DNA of 59,693 nt from contig JAJYRI010000007.1 in NCBI GenBank assembly GCA_021794175.1, positions 1-59,693 on the forward strand. The letters run 5' to 3'. This DNA comes from a bacterium (GTDB taxonomy: Bacteria > Vulcanimicrobiota > Vulcanimicrobiia > Vulcanimicrobiales > Vulcanimicrobiaceae). The notes beneath the pieces were generated by a model. The model had not been told where the DNA came from. It ran no database searches and saw only the letters and a program-made list of their open reading frames with translations. A program made the position numbers and the translations under genes. Below, in pieces: positions 49,250-57,763 of this stretch (position 1 is its first letter; each line of letters starts with the position of its first letter).

Positions 49250-50412
49250 ACGCGCTCCGCCGCCGGGCGGCGCGATGCGATCTCTTGCAGCAACGAGATC
49301 AACAACACGTTGGCGACTAACGAACTACCACCGTAGGAGACAAACGGCAGCGTGATTCCGGTCAGCGGCACCAGCCCCGCGACGCCCGCAACGATGATCG
49401 CGACCTGAAAACCCAAGGTCGCGGCGAGACCGATCGCCAGTAAACTCGCAAACGCATCGGGCTGCTCTCGTGCAACGCTCACCGCACGACGAACGACGGC
49501 GAGATAGAGGGCGAGTATCGCCAGGATCCCCAGCCAGCCGAACTCCTCGGCGATCGCCGCAACGATATAGTCGGTGCTGACATCGGGGATGAAACCGGGG
49601 TGTCCGAGCCCCAACCCGGTGCCGAAAAGCCCGCCCGCGGCGATTGAGAAGTAGCTCTGCGCCGCCTGATATCCCGCACCATACGGATCGGCGAAGGGAT
49701 GCAACCACACGGCGATCCGTTCGTGAACGTACGGGAAATGCACCGCCGCCCAAAACGCAACGACCGCGAATATCGCTGCTGCCCCAAGTGCGAGATCGCT
49801 GCGACGGGTTGCGGCATAGAGCGTGGTTAACAACGTACAGAGCAAGAGCGCTCCCATACCCAAATCGCGTTGCACGACGAGCAGGCCGATCGATGCTCCC
49901 CAGCCCAAAAACAGCGGCCCCAGATACTTGATGTTTGCGCGCAGGGACCACCAGCGTGCCTTCGCAATCGCATCGCCCATCTCGGCCAAATAGGCAGCTA
50001 AGAAAAAGACCAAGAGTAGCTTGATGATTTCGACGGGTTCGACGTGCAACGAGCCGATTCGTATCCACAGCTTCGCCCCGTTCACCCGCTCGCCGAAGAT
50101 CGCCGTCGCCGCGACGAGCGCGAGCGAGAGCACGATCCAGGTGTATTTTATCGTGGCAATCCGCCGGAAGCGCGCGAGATAGGGCTGGACGAGCGTTGCG
50201 ATGCCGAACGCGATGCAGATCCATACCAACTGTTTGCGCGCAAGTGTCGGTGAGAGACGCGCGAGCAGCACTTCCCCGAAGAGAACGAGGACGATCGTCG
50301 CAAACGGGAAGAACCAGTCGCGCCGACTGCCCCGCGTTTTGCGCAGCGCCCAGATAAGCGCGAGCGATGCGGCGAGCGCGACGAGCCACGGAGAGCCGGT
50401 CAGCACGCTCAC
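49246..50412 (-). CDS. SEDS-family peptidoglycan glycosyltransferase (RodA/FtsW)
   Basis: 388 residues from GTG 50412, which overlaps the FHA gene stop as GTGA. About ten membrane helices. SEDS signatures: NGAKLWIRIGSLHVEPVEIIKLLLVFF, LLVVQRDLGMGALL, and TGITLPFVSYGGSSLVANV. It polymerises glycan strands from lipid II with a partner transpeptidase. No penicillin-binding protein gene is adjacent within the window, so RodA versus FtsW cannot be decided; the FHA neighbours resemble the actinobacterial rodA cluster. Confidence 0.94.
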   Translation of the reverse strand: MSVLTGSPWLVALAASLALIWALRKTRGSRRDWFFPFATIVLVLFGEVLLARLSPTLARKQLVWICIAFGIATLVQPYLARFRRIATIKYTWIVLSLALVAATAIFGERVNGAKLWIRIGSLHVEPVEIIKLLLVFFLAAYLAEMGDAIAKARWWSLRANIKYLGPLFLGWGASIGLLVVQRDLGMGALLLCTLLTTLYAATRRSDLALGAAAIFAVVAFWAAVHFPYVHERIAVWLHPFADPYGAGYQAAQSYFSIAAGGLFGTGLGLGHPGFIPDVSTDYIVAAIAEEFGWLGILAILALYLAVVRRAVSVAREQPDAFASLLAIGLAATLGFQVAIIVAGVAGLVPLTGITLPFVSYGGSSLVANVLLISLLQEIASRRPAAERV

Positions 50413-50831
50413 GCGCCGATCTCCTCGATCTCCAGTCGCGTCGCTCCACAATCGATCTCGTCCCCGACGCGAAGCTCGATCGCGCCCGCGAAGGCTTCGC
50501 CGTTGAGGAAGGTGCCGTTCGCGCTGCGGAGATCGCGCAGGTAGAGTACGCCTTCTTCGGCCTCGAGACGCGCGTGGCGCCGGCTGACATCGCCATCCTG
50601 CAGTTGCACGTGGCAGTTCCCCGCGCGGCCGATTAACGCCGGCGTCAAGACACGCAACTCGCGGCGCGTCGTTCCTTCATAGATCGCAAGACGCACCGAG
50701 ATCGGCGTGAGATCCCCAATCGGTTCGCGGGCGTCGGGGCGGCGCATGAAGCCGACAGCGGCAACCGAAGCAAGGGCAGCGGTGATGCCCAGCGTATCGA
50801 GGCGCACCCATGCATCGTGGAGTTCAGTCAC
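50409..50831 (-). CDS. FHA-domain membrane protein (FhaB-like)
   Basis: 140 residues from GTG 50831. A weak N-terminal hydrophobic segment (about 14-30) is followed by a forkhead-associated domain: TPALIGRAGNCHVQLQDGDVSRRHARLE, then LRDLRSANGTFLNGE and LRVGDEIDCG. FHA domains bind phosphothreonine, so a Ser/Thr kinase should exist elsewhere in the genome. It overlaps the FhaA-like gene by 8 bases and the SEDS gene by 4, like FhaB in the actinobacterial fhaA-fhaB-rodA order. Confidence 0.88.
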   Translation of the reverse strand: MTELHDAWVRLDTLGITAALASVAAVGFMRRPDAREPIGDLTPISVRLAIYEGTTRRELRVLTPALIGRAGNCHVQLQDGDVSRRHARLEAEEGVLYLRDLRSANGTFLNGEAFAGAIELRVGDEIDCGATRLEIEEIGA

Positions 50832-51519
50832 GAATCTCTACGCGCATCCGGGTACTTCCGACGACGATTTCGTCGCCGTCGCTCAAGGCGTGCCGGTCGA
50901 TACGTTCGTCGTTGATGTAGGTGCCGTTCGTCGAGCCGCAATCGACGATCGTCGCGACGCCGTCGCGAATATCGATGCGCGCATGAACCCGCGAAATGCC
51001 CGGGTCGAGTAAGAAGATATCCGACGACTCGCTGCGACCGATGACGGTACTCTCTTCGAGCGCAAAAATTCCATACGCCGGCGCCCCTTGCACCATGTGC
51101 AAGAAAAAACGATGGTGAAGATCTTCTTCGATCTCTTCAACAACCGTCGGTTCGGGTTCGACGCGCACGTCGACGGTACCGGAGGGAAGATCCGGGCGCG
51201 CGATCATCTTTACACGAGCCGGGCCGTCGGCGAAAACGATCCCGACGCGAGCGGCGCAATCTTCGAGCAGATCCGCCCACTGACGCTCGAGATAGTCGCG
51301 ATGCTCTTCGAGCCGTTCGTAATCGAGATCGCTGACGCGGGCTTCGTAGCCGCTCGGAGCGCGCGTGCTGCCGTCGACGCCGCTGCGCGTCTGTGCCTCC
51401 ATCACCGCGACGAGCTTACGGGCGACCTGCGCCGGTTCGAGATCGCTCGGGAAACTGCGCGCAAAGGCCCGCTCGACAAAATCGGCGATGCTCCGTTCGA
51501 TGCGCGCGAACCAGTTCAT
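50824..51519 (-). CDS. fhaA: FhaA-like protein (DUF3662 plus FHA)
   Basis: 231 residues from ATG 51519. The N-terminal 115 residues match the DUF3662 domain of actinobacterial FhaA (NWFARIERSIADFVERAFARSFPSDLEPAQVARKL). A variable linker with Glu-rich VVEEIEEDLHH leads to a C-terminal FHA domain: STVIGRSESSDIFLLDPGISRVHARI, DCGSTNGTYINDERI. FhaA helps regulate cell-wall synthesis through phosphothreonine binding. Translation is coupled to rsmB by ATGA. Confidence 0.9.
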   Translation of the reverse strand: MNWFARIERSIADFVERAFARSFPSDLEPAQVARKLVAVMEAQTRSGVDGSTRAPSGYEARVSDLDYERLEEHRDYLERQWADLLEDCAARVGIVFADGPARVKMIARPDLPSGTVDVRVEPEPTVVEEIEEDLHHRFFLHMVQGAPAYGIFALEESTVIGRSESSDIFLLDPGISRVHARIDIRDGVATIVDCGSTNGTYINDERIDRHALSDGDEIVVGSTRMRVEIRD

Positions 51520-52862
51520 CGCACACGCTCCAAGCACGCTGCGAAAAATCCGTCACGTCCATCGATTGGGGGCATCAGCAGATCGCCGTTTGCGTCGACG
51601 AACGCCGCGAGCGAATCAGGTAACGGAACGCGCACGAAGTTCCCGGTGGAGAGAAACGTATCGATCGGGATCGTGCTCTCGCGTTCGTCGGTCGAGCAGA
51701 CCGCATAGACGATGCGCCCGCCGATTTTTACGTGCGGCGAGATCGCGGAGAGCAGCGCTCCCTGCAACTCCGCCATGCGCTCGACATCTTCGGGGCGCCG
51801 ACGCCAGCGCGCTTCGGGATGGCGCGCGATCACGCCCAATGCGGTGCACGGTGCGTCGAGAAGAACGCGATCGAAGAGCATCTCGGGCGGGACGAGCGCC
51901 GGCTCGGCGGCATCTCCCACGACGACGGCGGGCACGGGGAGTTCGGCGAAGCGCCGATACTCTTCGAAGCGCTGTTGGAGCACCGCGATCTTCCGCGCAT
52001 CGCGGTCTACGCAGGTAAGCGCTCCCTTTGAGCCGATCCGTGCGGCAATTTGCAAGGCTTTATTGCCGCGGCCGCTGCAACAATCGAGGACGCTTTCGCC
52101 GCTCTGCGGGTCGAGGATATCGACGATCGCTGCGGAGCTCTCCGACTGTACCCAGAACGGCAGGCTCGCGCTCTCGACGAGATCGAGCGCCGCGCTCTCG
52201 CTCGCACGAACCACCACGGCATCGCGCGCGATCGTCGATCGGTTTGCGTGCATTCCGCGCTTCACCATCATCTCCAAGAGGCGCTCGCTCTCTCCGAGCG
52301 CCACCAGCGCATGCGCGGCCGGATCGTTTGCTTCGCGACAGATGCGTTCGATAAGCTCGTCGCCGAAACGCGCGTGCAGACGACGGACGAGCCACGTCGG
52401 GAGCGAGTAGAGCGCGCCGTAATAATCGTCGACGTCGGCATACCGATCGCGCTGCGGTTCCGGCGTCGGCTCGCGGAGATAACTCCGCAGCACGGCGTTG
52501 ACGAGCGAGCCGAGGCCTTGATGGCCGTAGCGTTTTGCGAGGTTGACCCATTCGAAGAGCGTTGCGTGGACATCGGGTTGCGTGTAGCGCAACTCGTAGA
52601 CCGCGAGCCGAAGTAACTCTTGAATCGTCGAAGGTAAGCTCTTCGCGCGCTCTTTGAGAAACGGGCGCAACGCATCGTCGAGCGCGCGTCGCATCTTGAT
52701 CGCACCGTACGAGAGCTCGGTCGCAAACCGCTTATCGCGCGCGTCGAGCTTTGCGCGCTGCGCCCGATAGGCGAGTGCCGCCTGTGCCGGACGCGCTTCG
52801 ACGCCGGGTTCCCCCGGAAACACATCGCGCACCGCCAACAACGCCGCCTCACGCGCACTCAC
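51516..52862 (-). CDS. rsmB: 16S rRNA (cytosine-967-C5) methyltransferase RsmB
   Basis: 448 residues from GTG 52862 (GTGA overlap with fmt). The N-terminal 140 residues are a NusB-like RNA-binding domain (KRFATELSYGAIKMRRALDDAL, LRLAVYELRYTQ). The methyltransferase has SAM motif VLDCCSGRGNKALQIAARI, the DAPCTALGVIARHPEARW motif IV Cys and YAVCSTDERE motif VI Cys. Longer start at 52901 is less likely. Sits in the classical def-fmt-rsmB order. Confidence 0.95.
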   Translation of the reverse strand: MSAREAALLAVRDVFPGEPGVEARPAQAALAYRAQRAKLDARDKRFATELSYGAIKMRRALDDALRPFLKERAKSLPSTIQELLRLAVYELRYTQPDVHATLFEWVNLAKRYGHQGLGSLVNAVLRSYLREPTPEPQRDRYADVDDYYGALYSLPTWLVRRLHARFGDELIERICREANDPAAHALVALGESERLLEMMVKRGMHANRSTIARDAVVVRASESAALDLVESASLPFWVQSESSAAIVDILDPQSGESVLDCCSGRGNKALQIAARIGSKGALTCVDRDARKIAVLQQRFEEYRRFAELPVPAVVVGDAAEPALVPPEMLFDRVLLDAPCTALGVIARHPEARWRRRPEDVERMAELQGALLSAISPHVKIGGRIVYAVCSTDERESTIPIDTFLSTGNFVRVPLPDSLAAFVDANGDLLMPPIDGRDGFFAACLERVR

Positions 52863-53695
52863 CCGCGCACCGCCGAGCGCATCTGCCGGTATCGATCCCA
52901 CGACATCGCCCCTTTATTGGGCGCGATGAGCTCATCGATCGCGAAGCGACCGCCATCGTCGTGCGCGCGCACGATCTTGAGCCACTCTCCATCGACCAAC
53001 GCACGCGCGAGCGGCGCCGGTGCATAAGCACGCACCGCCGCGAGCAATCGCGATGTGGGCCACGTGAGATCGACGATAAGGTCCTCCTTCTTCAACGGTC
53101 GTGTCGTACTCGCTTCGCCGCTTTGCGGTTGGGCCGTAAGGCTCCCTTCCTCCGCACGCGCGATCGCCTCGCCGAGCATGCGCGCGCCGAGAGCGGCAAG
53201 TCGATCGTGCAACTCGCCGTACTCTTCCTGCGCGCCTATTGCGACACGTTCCTGCGCCACGAGGGGGCCGGTATCCATTCCCGCGTCCATCAGCATGATC
53301 GAGAGCCCGGTCTCGCTTGCAGCATCGCGCAACGCCGACTGGATCGGGGTCGCTCCACGATAGAGCGGGAGGAGCGAGGGATGGACGTTGAGCGCGCCGA
53401 GCCGGGGCCACGCGAGCAGCTCCGGCGGCAAAATGCGCCCGAAGCTTGCCAGAGCGATGAGGTCGATCGGTTCATCGAGGTGCTCGGCGAGGAACGCACG
53501 CATCGAGGTCGGCTCGAAGACCGGCAGGCCGAGTTCGAGCGCCGCGCGTTTTACCGGCGTCGGCGTGAGCTTATGCCCACGACCGGAGGGGCGCTCGGGT
53601 TGCGTCACGACGCCGCGTAGATGCGTTCGTTGCGCCGTCTCGCGCAACGACGGAACGGCAAACTCGCTGCTTCCGAAAAAATAGGCGGTGAGCAT
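52859..53695 (-). CDS. fmt: Methionyl-tRNA formyltransferase
   Basis: 278 residues, somewhat shorter than the usual 310. Formylates initiator Met-tRNA with 10-formyl-THF. Catalytic parts: NVHPSLLPLYRGATPIQ (103-119, with Asn103 and His105) and MDAGMDTGPL with Asp141. The C-terminal OB-like tRNA-binding domain is present but short (LKKEDLIVDLTWPTSRLLAAVRAY onward). Begins 5 bases after def. Confidence 0.94.
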   Translation of the reverse strand: MLTAYFFGSSEFAVPSLRETAQRTHLRGVVTQPERPSGRGHKLTPTPVKRAALELGLPVFEPTSMRAFLAEHLDEPIDLIALASFGRILPPELLAWPRLGALNVHPSLLPLYRGATPIQSALRDAASETGLSIMLMDAGMDTGPLVAQERVAIGAQEEYGELHDRLAALGARMLGEAIARAEEGSLTAQPQSGEASTTRPLKKEDLIVDLTWPTSRLLAAVRAYAPAPLARALVDGEWLKIVRAHDDGGRFAIDELIAPNKGAMSWDRYRQMRSAVRG

Positions 53696-53700
53696 CGGCC

Positions 53701-54228
53701 TTACGGAAGCGACGCTGCGCGTTCGGCCGCCTCGAGCTCTTCGTCGGTCTGCGCGGGGCGCAGATCCTTCACCTTATCCACGTACAGGACGCCGTTGAGG
53801 TGATCGATTTCATGTTGAAGGCAGATGGCAAAGAGCCCCTCTGCCGCAAACGCCACCCGCTTTCCGTGCCGGTCGAGCCCGCTGACGCGAACGCGTTCGT
53901 AGCGCGTTACTTCGCCGACGAAGCCGGGAACGGAGAGACAGCCCTCGGTCCACTCGATCTCGCCCTCGGTCGACTCGAATTTCGGGTTCACGACGACGAA
54001 CGGTCCGTGTTCGGGGTTGCCGTCCTGTAAATCCACCGTAAAGATACGCTTCGAGACGTTGACCTGCGGCGCCGCAAGGCCGATTCCCGGTGCGTCGTAC
54101 ATCGTCTCGAACATATCGTCGATCAGCTGCTGGATCAACGGATCCTGCAGCTCTTTGGGGTCGACCCGCTTCGCCACCTTGCGCAGGGTCGGGTGACCGT
54201 CGGTTACGATCTCGCGGAGGTAGGGCAT
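53701..54228 (-). CDS. def: Peptide deformylase
   Basis: 175 residues. Removes the formyl group from new proteins. All three motifs: GIGLAAPQ (48-55), EGCLSVP (95-101) and QHEIDH (138-143), which supply the metal Cys, two His and catalytic Glu. The C-terminal charged tail (TDEELEAAERAA) is variable in the family. Start at ATG 54228 after a TAGAAT element. Confidence 0.96.
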   Translation of the reverse strand: MPYLREIVTDGHPTLRKVAKRVDPKELQDPLIQQLIDDMFETMYDAPGIGLAAPQVNVSKRIFTVDLQDGNPEHGPFVVVNPKFESTEGEIEWTEGCLSVPGFVGEVTRYERVRVSGLDRHGKRVAFAAEGLFAICLQHEIDHLNGVLYVDKVKDLRPAQTDEELEAAERAASLP

Positions 54229-54237
54229 ACTTAGGGT

Positions 54238-54243
54238 ATTCTA
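54238..54243 (-). promoter_or_regulatory. Candidate -10 element (TAGAAT) before def
   Basis: TAGAAT ends 9 bases before the def ATG; a GGAGG lies just upstream of it but is 14 bases from the ATG. Either a near-leaderless promoter for the def-fmt-rsmB run or a distant ribosome site. Confidence 0.4.
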
Positions 54244-54267
54244 CCTCCGCGCGCCGTGATCTCCCTA

Positions 54268-54762
54268 CTACGTCGAGAAGCTCGAGAGCGCGGTCGCCCC
54301 CGTGCCCACAGCGTAGCAAGCGGCATCGTTGAGATTGTTGATGTAGATCGAGAAGCCCGAGCCGGTCACCAGCGCGTTGCTTAGCGCCGTCGAGTAGTAC
54401 AGGGGGTTCGCCATGCTCGGCGTCGCCGAACCTGCGGGTAGCGCACTCGCCGTCGTCGCCGTAAACTGCGCGGTGAATTGGACCCCGTAGGTCGGCGGTC
54501 CGACAAGCTCGGTATCCCACGCATTATTACTATCGCTCGGGAAGGCGGCGCTGGTCGCAACGTAGATCGTCGTCAACGTCGCGGGAACGGCCGTCGCCCC
54601 CGGTTGCGGATAGAGCACCTGCACCGTTACCGGCGAAACGCACGGCTTCGTCGGCGCCGGCGTCGAGGGGGTGCCTCCGCCGTTACAGGCCGCTAAGCCG
54701 AACAGCGCCATACCCAGCGCGAGCGCCCCCATGTGGCGAATCGTCGAATGCTTTTTTCCCAT
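54268..54762 (-). CDS. Small lipoprotein of unknown function
   Basis: 164 residues from ATG 54762. A signal peptide with lipobox (LFGLAAC, Cys near 26) precedes a Thr/Pro/Ala spacer and a beta-rich domain (VTVQVLYPQPGATAVPATLTTIYVA) with two further Cys. The pattern recalls a bacterial Ig-like (SbsA) domain, but identification is weak. No Shine-Dalgarno; TACAAT 6 bases upstream supports a leaderless start. Lies 39 bases upstream of def. Confidence 0.75.
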   Translation of the reverse strand: MGKKHSTIRHMGALALGMALFGLAACNGGGTPSTPAPTKPCVSPVTVQVLYPQPGATAVPATLTTIYVATSAAFPSDSNNAWDTELVGPPTYGVQFTAQFTATTASALPAGSATPSMANPLYYSTALSNALVTGSGFSIYINNLNDAACYAVGTGATALSSFST

Positions 54763-54768
54763 AACGCG

Positions 54769-54774
54769 ATTGTA
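54769..54774 (-). promoter_or_regulatory. Leaderless -10 element (TACAAT) of the lipoprotein gene
   Basis: TACAAT (54774-54769) ends 6 bases before ATG 54762, placing the predicted first transcribed base at the ATG. No ribosome site and no clear -35 hexamer are present. Confidence 0.6.
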
Positions 54775-55064
54775 GCAGATCGCGCCTGGGGGCATCCTGA
54801 AGGAATGGTGAGCGTTCGACGAACGAGTTCCACGCCGACGAGGGCGTCACCCCGCTCGATGTGGGAACGATGCAACGATCTTTATTCGCAGAGAACTCTG
54901 CAAACCATGACGCACTCTCACTTTCGGCGACGATTTGCAACGTCGCCGGGCTCGTGACCGGCGACGCTCGTCGTTCTCGCGTCGGGCGTAGCGAAGGGGC
55001 TGAGCGCACCGCGCCGAGAAAGGGCGGGTGCTACCCAGCCCGAGCGCACGTCCGGAGAAAAACC
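54775..55064. other. Gene-free stretch between divergent envelope genes
   Basis: About 290 bases. In-frame extension of the plus-strand gene back to 54861 is possible but reads as low-quality sequence and lacks a ribosome site. A short palindrome CGTTCG-A-CGAACG lies near 54810-54825; its half-sites face outwards, so it is not a LexA box. The promoter of the plus-strand gene should be here, but none stands out. Confidence 0.45.
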
Positions 55065-55697
55065 TTGCTGAATCGAATCGCCCTTCTTGCTGCTGCCACC
55101 GTCGCCGGCGCAGCACTCCTCGTCGGTGGCGTTGCATCGCAGACGCTCCGGCGGCAAGTGGCCGTGCGCTTCACCCCAGGTCCCGGCATCTGGAATGCTC
55201 TCACCCCGGACGCGCACGGCCACCCGTTCAGTCCCTTTCGCACCGTGTGGTCCCATATCGTGAAGCTCGGCGGTCCGATTATCCACGGCATCCCCGAGAA
55301 CAGCCTCAATGCCCGCGTCGCCGTTCTCTCGTGCGATGCAGCATTCGAGGGGAGCACGACCTCACCGCAGGAATTCGAAACCATGCGCTTTACGGTCATG
55401 AACGAGACTCCGTATCTTTTACGCTACACGCGTATCGTGGTGGAAGTCGATCGGGGGGCCTCCTACGAAGACCCAATCTTGTTCGACCTGAAACCCTACG
55501 AACTTCGGTCGTTTGTGGATACGCAAGGCGGCGCAGCCGCTGATGGCAATCTTCCCGAGTACCACCATTATCCCAAATGGATGCTCTGCGGCGCAGGCCC
55601 CGCGCAACGAGCGAACGGACAGATGCTCGACTTCGAACCTGGTTTTTTCAATCCGAAGGGCGAGCAGACGAACATGGTACTCCCGGGAAAGCCCTAA
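55065..55697 (+). CDS. Secreted or membrane-anchored protein of unknown function
   Basis: 210 residues from TTG 55065, which has GGAG 7 bases upstream and opens a signal or anchor segment (LNRIALLAAATVAGAALLVGGVA). The rest is beta-rich: VRFTPGPGIWNALTPDAHG, LNARVAVLSCDAAFEGS, then RFTVMNETPYLLRYTRIVVEV, which resembles an Ig-like or immunoglobulin-fold strand pattern. Two Cys (LSCDA and WMLCGAG) may form a disulfide. No family recognised. Tail-to-tail with hslU, 33 bases apart. Confidence 0.7.
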   Translation: MLNRIALLAAATVAGAALLVGGVASQTLRRQVAVRFTPGPGIWNALTPDAHGHPFSPFRTVWSHIVKLGGPIIHGIPENSLNARVAVLSCDAAFEGSTTSPQEFETMRFTVMNETPYLLRYTRIVVEVDRGASYEDPILFDLKPYELRSFVDTQGGAAADGNLPEYHHYPKWMLCGAGPAQRANGQMLDFEPGFFNPKGEQTNMVLPGKP

Positions 55698-55730
55698 CAA
55701 CCAACGACATCGGGAGCACGCGCCCGCGAG

Positions 55731-57152
55731 CTACAGAATATACCCCGAGAGATCGGCGCTCTCAACGATATCGGCGAGCCGTTCGCGCACGTAGGGCGCA
55801 TCGACAACCAATTCGCGCTCGACGTCGGGGGCGGCGAACGAGATATCCTCGAGCACTCGTTCGAGCACGGTGTGCAAGCGGCGCGCGCCGATGTTCTCGC
55901 TGCGTTCGTTCACCTCCATCGCGAAGTGGGCGATGCTCTCGATGCCGTCGTCGGTGAACCGCAGATCGACGCCGTCGGCGGCAAGCAGCGCTTTATACTG
56001 TGCGACCAGCGCGCTTCGCGGCTGCGTGAGAATCGTTACGAAGTCCTCTGCGGTGAGCGAATCGAGCTCGACGCGAATCGGGAAGCGTCCTTGCAATTCC
56101 GGGATGAGATCGGAGGGCTTACTCATGTGGAACGCCCCGGCGGCGATGAAAAGAATGTGATCGGTCGCGATCGCGCCGTGTTTGGTATTCACGGTGCTCC
56201 CTTCGACGATCGGGAGAATGTCGCGTTGGACACCTTCGCGCGAAACGTCCGGACCGCCGCGTGCGCCCTCACGCCCGGCAATCTTATCGATCTCGTCGAT
56301 GAAAATGATACCGTCTTCGCTCGCCCGCCGAATTGCTTCGCGTTTCACCGCATCGCCGTCGATGAGCTTCTCGGCCTCTTCGTCCTCGAATATGCGTAGC
56401 GCGTCGGCGAGCGTCACGCGTTTGCTTTTCTTGCGCTTGGGCAACAGGCCGCCGAGCATCTCGCCCATGTCTCCGCTCCCTTGATCCATATTCCCGCCGA
56501 TCACCCCGATCGGTAATGAGGCCTGCTCTTCGACCTCCACTTCCACGAGCCGCACGTCGTAGAAACCGCGCGCGATCTCGTCGCGCGTCTGTTCCCGGAT
56601 GCGCTGCGCTTCGGGTGCGGGAACGCTTGGCTGCGGAGGCGGCGCACTTGGCTGCGCCGCTGCGATGTTGCCGAAAATCGATCCGAGCGTCGCTGCGAAA
56701 GCATTCGTCGGCTGCTGCGGCTGCGCGGCGCGCGTCTCGGGGTGCAAAAGATCGATCGCTCGTTCGACCGCCTGCTTGCGCGCCAGATCGCGCACGTCTT
56801 CGCGTCGTTCTTGCGTCACCATCCGGATCGACTGTTCGACGAGATCGCGGACCATCGATTCGACATCGCGACCGACGTAGCCGACCTCGGTGTATTTCGT
56901 CGCCTCGACCTTCACGAACGGAGCGCCGGCGAGCGCGGCGAGTCGACGCGCGATCTCGGTCTTCCCCACACCGGTCGGCCCGATCATCAAGATATTTTTC
57001 GGTGTGATTTCGCCGCGCAGCTCCGCCGGCACCGAGGCGCGCCGAAAGCGGTTGCGCAGGGCGATCGCAACCGCCCGCTTTGCGTTCTTCTGTCCGACGA
57101 CGTAGTGGTCGAGCGCTTCGACGATTTCACGTGGTGTCAGCGGAGCGCTCAC
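55731..57152 (-). CDS. hslU: HslU ATPase of the HslUV protease
   Basis: 473 residues. AAA+ unfoldase that feeds HslV. Walker A GPTGVGKT (58-65), Walker [15 protein letters not shown], the GYVGRDVE pore loop, a central intermediate domain with an Ala/Pro/Gln stretch (about 145-185), sensor-2 helix [19 protein letters not shown], and the C-terminal end SGYIL that activates HslV. ATG overlaps the hslV stop as ATGA. Confidence 0.97.
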   Translation of the reverse strand: MSAPLTPREIVEALDHYVVGQKNAKRAVAIALRNRFRRASVPAELRGEITPKNILMIGPTGVGKTEIARRLAALAGAPFVKVEATKYTEVGYVGRDVESMVRDLVEQSIRMVTQERREDVRDLARKQAVERAIDLLHPETRAAQPQQPTNAFAATLGSIFGNIAAAQPSAPPPQPSVPAPEAQRIREQTRDEIARGFYDVRLVEVEVEEQASLPIGVIGGNMDQGSGDMGEMLGGLLPKRKKSKRVTLADALRIFEDEEAEKLIDGDAVKREAIRRASEDGIIFIDEIDKIAGREGARGGPDVSREGVQRDILPIVEGSTVNTKHGAIATDHILFIAAGAFHMSKPSDLIPELQGRFPIRVELDSLTAEDFVTILTQPRSALVAQYKALLAADGVDLRFTDDGIESIAHFAMEVNERSENIGARRLHTVLERVLEDISFAAPDVERELVVDAPYVRERLADIVESADLSGYIL

Positions 57153-57679
57153 GGCAGCACCTCGACCGTCACATCGTCGTTGGTATAGATGCAGATCTCG
57201 CCGGCGATTCCCAGCGCCGCGCGTGCGATCTCTTCGGCGCTCATGCTCGTATTGCGCAACAGTGCCGCCGCGGCAGCCTGCGCGTAGGGGCCGCCGCTAC
57301 CGATCGCCGCGATCCCCTCGTCGGGCTCGATGACGTCCCCGGTTCCCGAGAGCAAGAAGAGATGCTCCGGCGTACCGACGACGAGCATCGCCTCCAATCG
57401 TCGCAGCGCCCGGTCCTGGCGCCAATCTTTCGCCAGCTCGACGCTCGCGCGCGTGAGATCTTTGAACTCGTTGAACTTTTTCTCGAACTTTTCGAGCAGC
57501 GTGATGCCGTCGGCCGCCGATCCGGCAAAACCGGCAAGCACTCTCCCCCCGGCGATCTTGCGCACTTTCCGCGCGGAATGTTTGACGATCGTCTTATCGA
57601 GCGTCACTTGCCCATCGCCTGCGATGGCGAGACGGCCGTCGCGGAGGACGGCGAGAATGGTGGTGGATCGAATCTTCAT
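57149..57679 (-). CDS. hslV: HslV peptidase of the HslUV protease
   Basis: 176 residues. Proteasome-like threonine peptidase. The mature N-terminal Thr follows a five-residue propeptide (KIRS before TTILAV). Other residues: [28 protein letters not shown], and [11 protein letters not shown]. Complete. Confidence 0.97.
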   Translation of the reverse strand: MKIRSTTILAVLRDGRLAIAGDGQVTLDKTIVKHSARKVRKIAGGRVLAGFAGSAADGITLLEKFEKKFNEFKDLTRASVELAKDWRQDRALRRLEAMLVVGTPEHLFLLSGTGDVIEPDEGIAAIGSGGPYAQAAAAALLRNTSMSAEEIARAALGIAGEICIYTNDDVTVEVLP

Positions 57680-57763
57680 CGGTACGTACTACTGTTCCGG
57701 AGGAGAATTCGTTGCAGTTCCGCCTGCCCCGCGCACGAACCGCCTCGCGGCGGGAGCCCCCTT

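Noticed and set aside
54805-54830. Palindrome CGTTCG-A-CGAACG as a second LexA box
   Set aside because: The half-sites are in the reverse arrangement to CGAAC-N4-GTTCG.
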